From assembly GCA_964638815.1 (NCBI GenBank), contig CAZXBB010000452.1:1-6157 (forward strand): a stretch of DNA of 6,157 nt, given 5' to 3'. The notes under the pieces were generated by a model. It had not been told where the DNA came from, made no database searches, and worked only from the letters and a program-made list of their open reading frames with translations. This document shows positions 5,747 to 6,157 of this stretch, piece by piece (position 1 is the stretch's first letter; every line of letters starts with the position of its first letter). This DNA is from CAZXBB01 sp964638815 (lineage in GTDB: Bacteria > Planctomycetota > Phycisphaerae > Phycisphaerales > SM1A02). A program made the translations under genes and the position numbers.

Positions 5747-5786
5747 CCCCCCCGTGCCCCCCGCGCCCCCGTGCCCCCCGCGCCCC
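5747..5786 (-). promoter_or_regulatory. Predicted G-quadruplex motif upstream of the phosphoesterase gene
   Basis: On the minus strand there are five uninterrupted G-runs of 4, 6, 5, 6 and 7 bases. They are separated by four 3-nt loops that alternate CGC and CAC. This is a textbook quadruplex pattern with more runs than needed. On the plus strand it reads as a 17-bp tandem duplication (5751-5767 and 5768-5784). It lies between the stop of the GTPase gene (5813) and the start of the phosphoesterase gene (5675), G-rich on the sense strand. It could form in the leader or read-through mRNA or in promoter DNA. Folding and any function are inference. Confidence 0.55.
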
Positions 5787-5812
5787 ACGTTCGTCCGGGC
5801 GGAGCAGGCCGA

Positions 5813-6157
5813 TCAGCGGCCTCTTGCCGCCCGTGCGCTGATCGCCGCCTCCACCGCCCGGGGCAGCACGGTGGGATCCTCCTCCGCCAGCTCGTACCGC
5901 GCCCGCACCGTCGGCTTGTCGATGTCGAGCAGACGCCCGAGGTCGATCGGCGTGCCGATGACCACGACCTCCGCGTCGCTGGCGCGGACGGTCGCGGCGA
6001 GCTCGTCCATCTGTCGCCGGCCGTAGCCCATGGCGGGCAGGATGTCGGTGAGGTGAGCGTACTTGCGGAAGACGTCGCGGATCGACCCCTGCGCGAAGGG
6101 TCGCGGATCGATGATCGCGGCGGCGCCGCCCTCGCGGGCCGCGACGTGCCCGGCGCC
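5813..6157 (-). CDS. Predicted GTPase, cyclic 2,3-diphosphoglycerate synthetase-like (COG2403), C-terminal part
   Basis: The last 114 codons of a minus-strand gene whose start lies beyond the right edge. The frame stays open to 6157. The visible part reads GAGHVAAREGG, then IIDPRPFAQGSI, YAHLTDILPAMGYG, VVVIGTPIDLGRLLDIDKP and TVRARYELAE. From memory this run of motifs matches the C-terminal region of COG2403 proteins, annotated as predicted GTPase or cyclic 2,3-diphosphoglycerate synthetase. The P-loop and other N-terminal nucleotide-binding motifs would be outside the window and cannot be checked. The ATG at 6031 lies inside conserved sequence and is not the start. The gene runs in the same direction as the phosphoesterase, 137 bp upstream of it. 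I see no functional link between them, and co-transcription is possible but unproven. The role in bacteria is poorly defined. Confidence 0.82.
   Translation of the reverse strand, partial: GAGHVAAREGGAAAIIDPRPFAQGSIRDVFRKYAHLTDILPAMGYGRRQMDELAATVRASDAEVVVIGTPIDLGRLLDIDKPTVRARYELAEEDPTVLPRAVEAAISARAARGR

Overview
The base composition is very GC-rich, and the gene content points to a planctomycete, most likely of the Phycisphaerae. The main reason is the first complete gene. It encodes a long secreted right-handed beta-helix protein ending in a two-repeat, dockerin-like calcium-binding module of the 'GC-type', which as I recall is frequent in that group. The assignment is an inference from protein architecture; no marker gene such as rRNA is present.

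Layout, left to right. Positions 1-534 hold no convincing gene. They form an unusually structured non-coding stretch: a ~92-bp repeat present twice about 300 bp apart, a second shorter repeat pair, and at least seven short GC-rich inverted repeats, several of them perfect 7-8 bp stems. Positions 535-3546 (+) encode the 1003-residue beta-helix/dockerin protein, preceded by a clear ribosome binding site. Positions 3547-3757 are intergenic, with a three-copy 15-bp tandem repeat and two small hairpins. Positions 3758-4825 (+) encode a GT4-type glycosyltransferase. Positions 4785-5675 (-) encode a metallophosphoesterase of the LpxH/PlcP group, meeting the glycosyltransferase tail to tail with a 41-bp coding overlap. 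Positions 5676-5812 are intergenic and carry a strong G-quadruplex-type motif on the strand of the phosphoesterase gene. From 5813 to the right edge (-) lies the C-terminal part of a COG2403-type predicted GTPase (cyclic 2,3-diphosphoglycerate synthetase-like), cut by the window end.

The most interesting functional hypothesis is the glycosyltransferase/phosphoesterase pair. By recalled sequence motifs these resemble the Agt glycolipid synthase and PlcP phospholipase C partners that, in some Proteobacteria, replace membrane phospholipids with glycolipids under phosphate limitation. The automatic label for the phosphoesterase would probably be UDP-2,3-diacylglucosamine diphosphatase. Here the two genes converge rather than forming an operon, and I see no Pho box. 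The beta-helix protein has no evident functional link to the pair. Long antisense reading frames, including one of over 1100 codons opposite the beta-helix gene, are best explained as GC-rich coding shadows.
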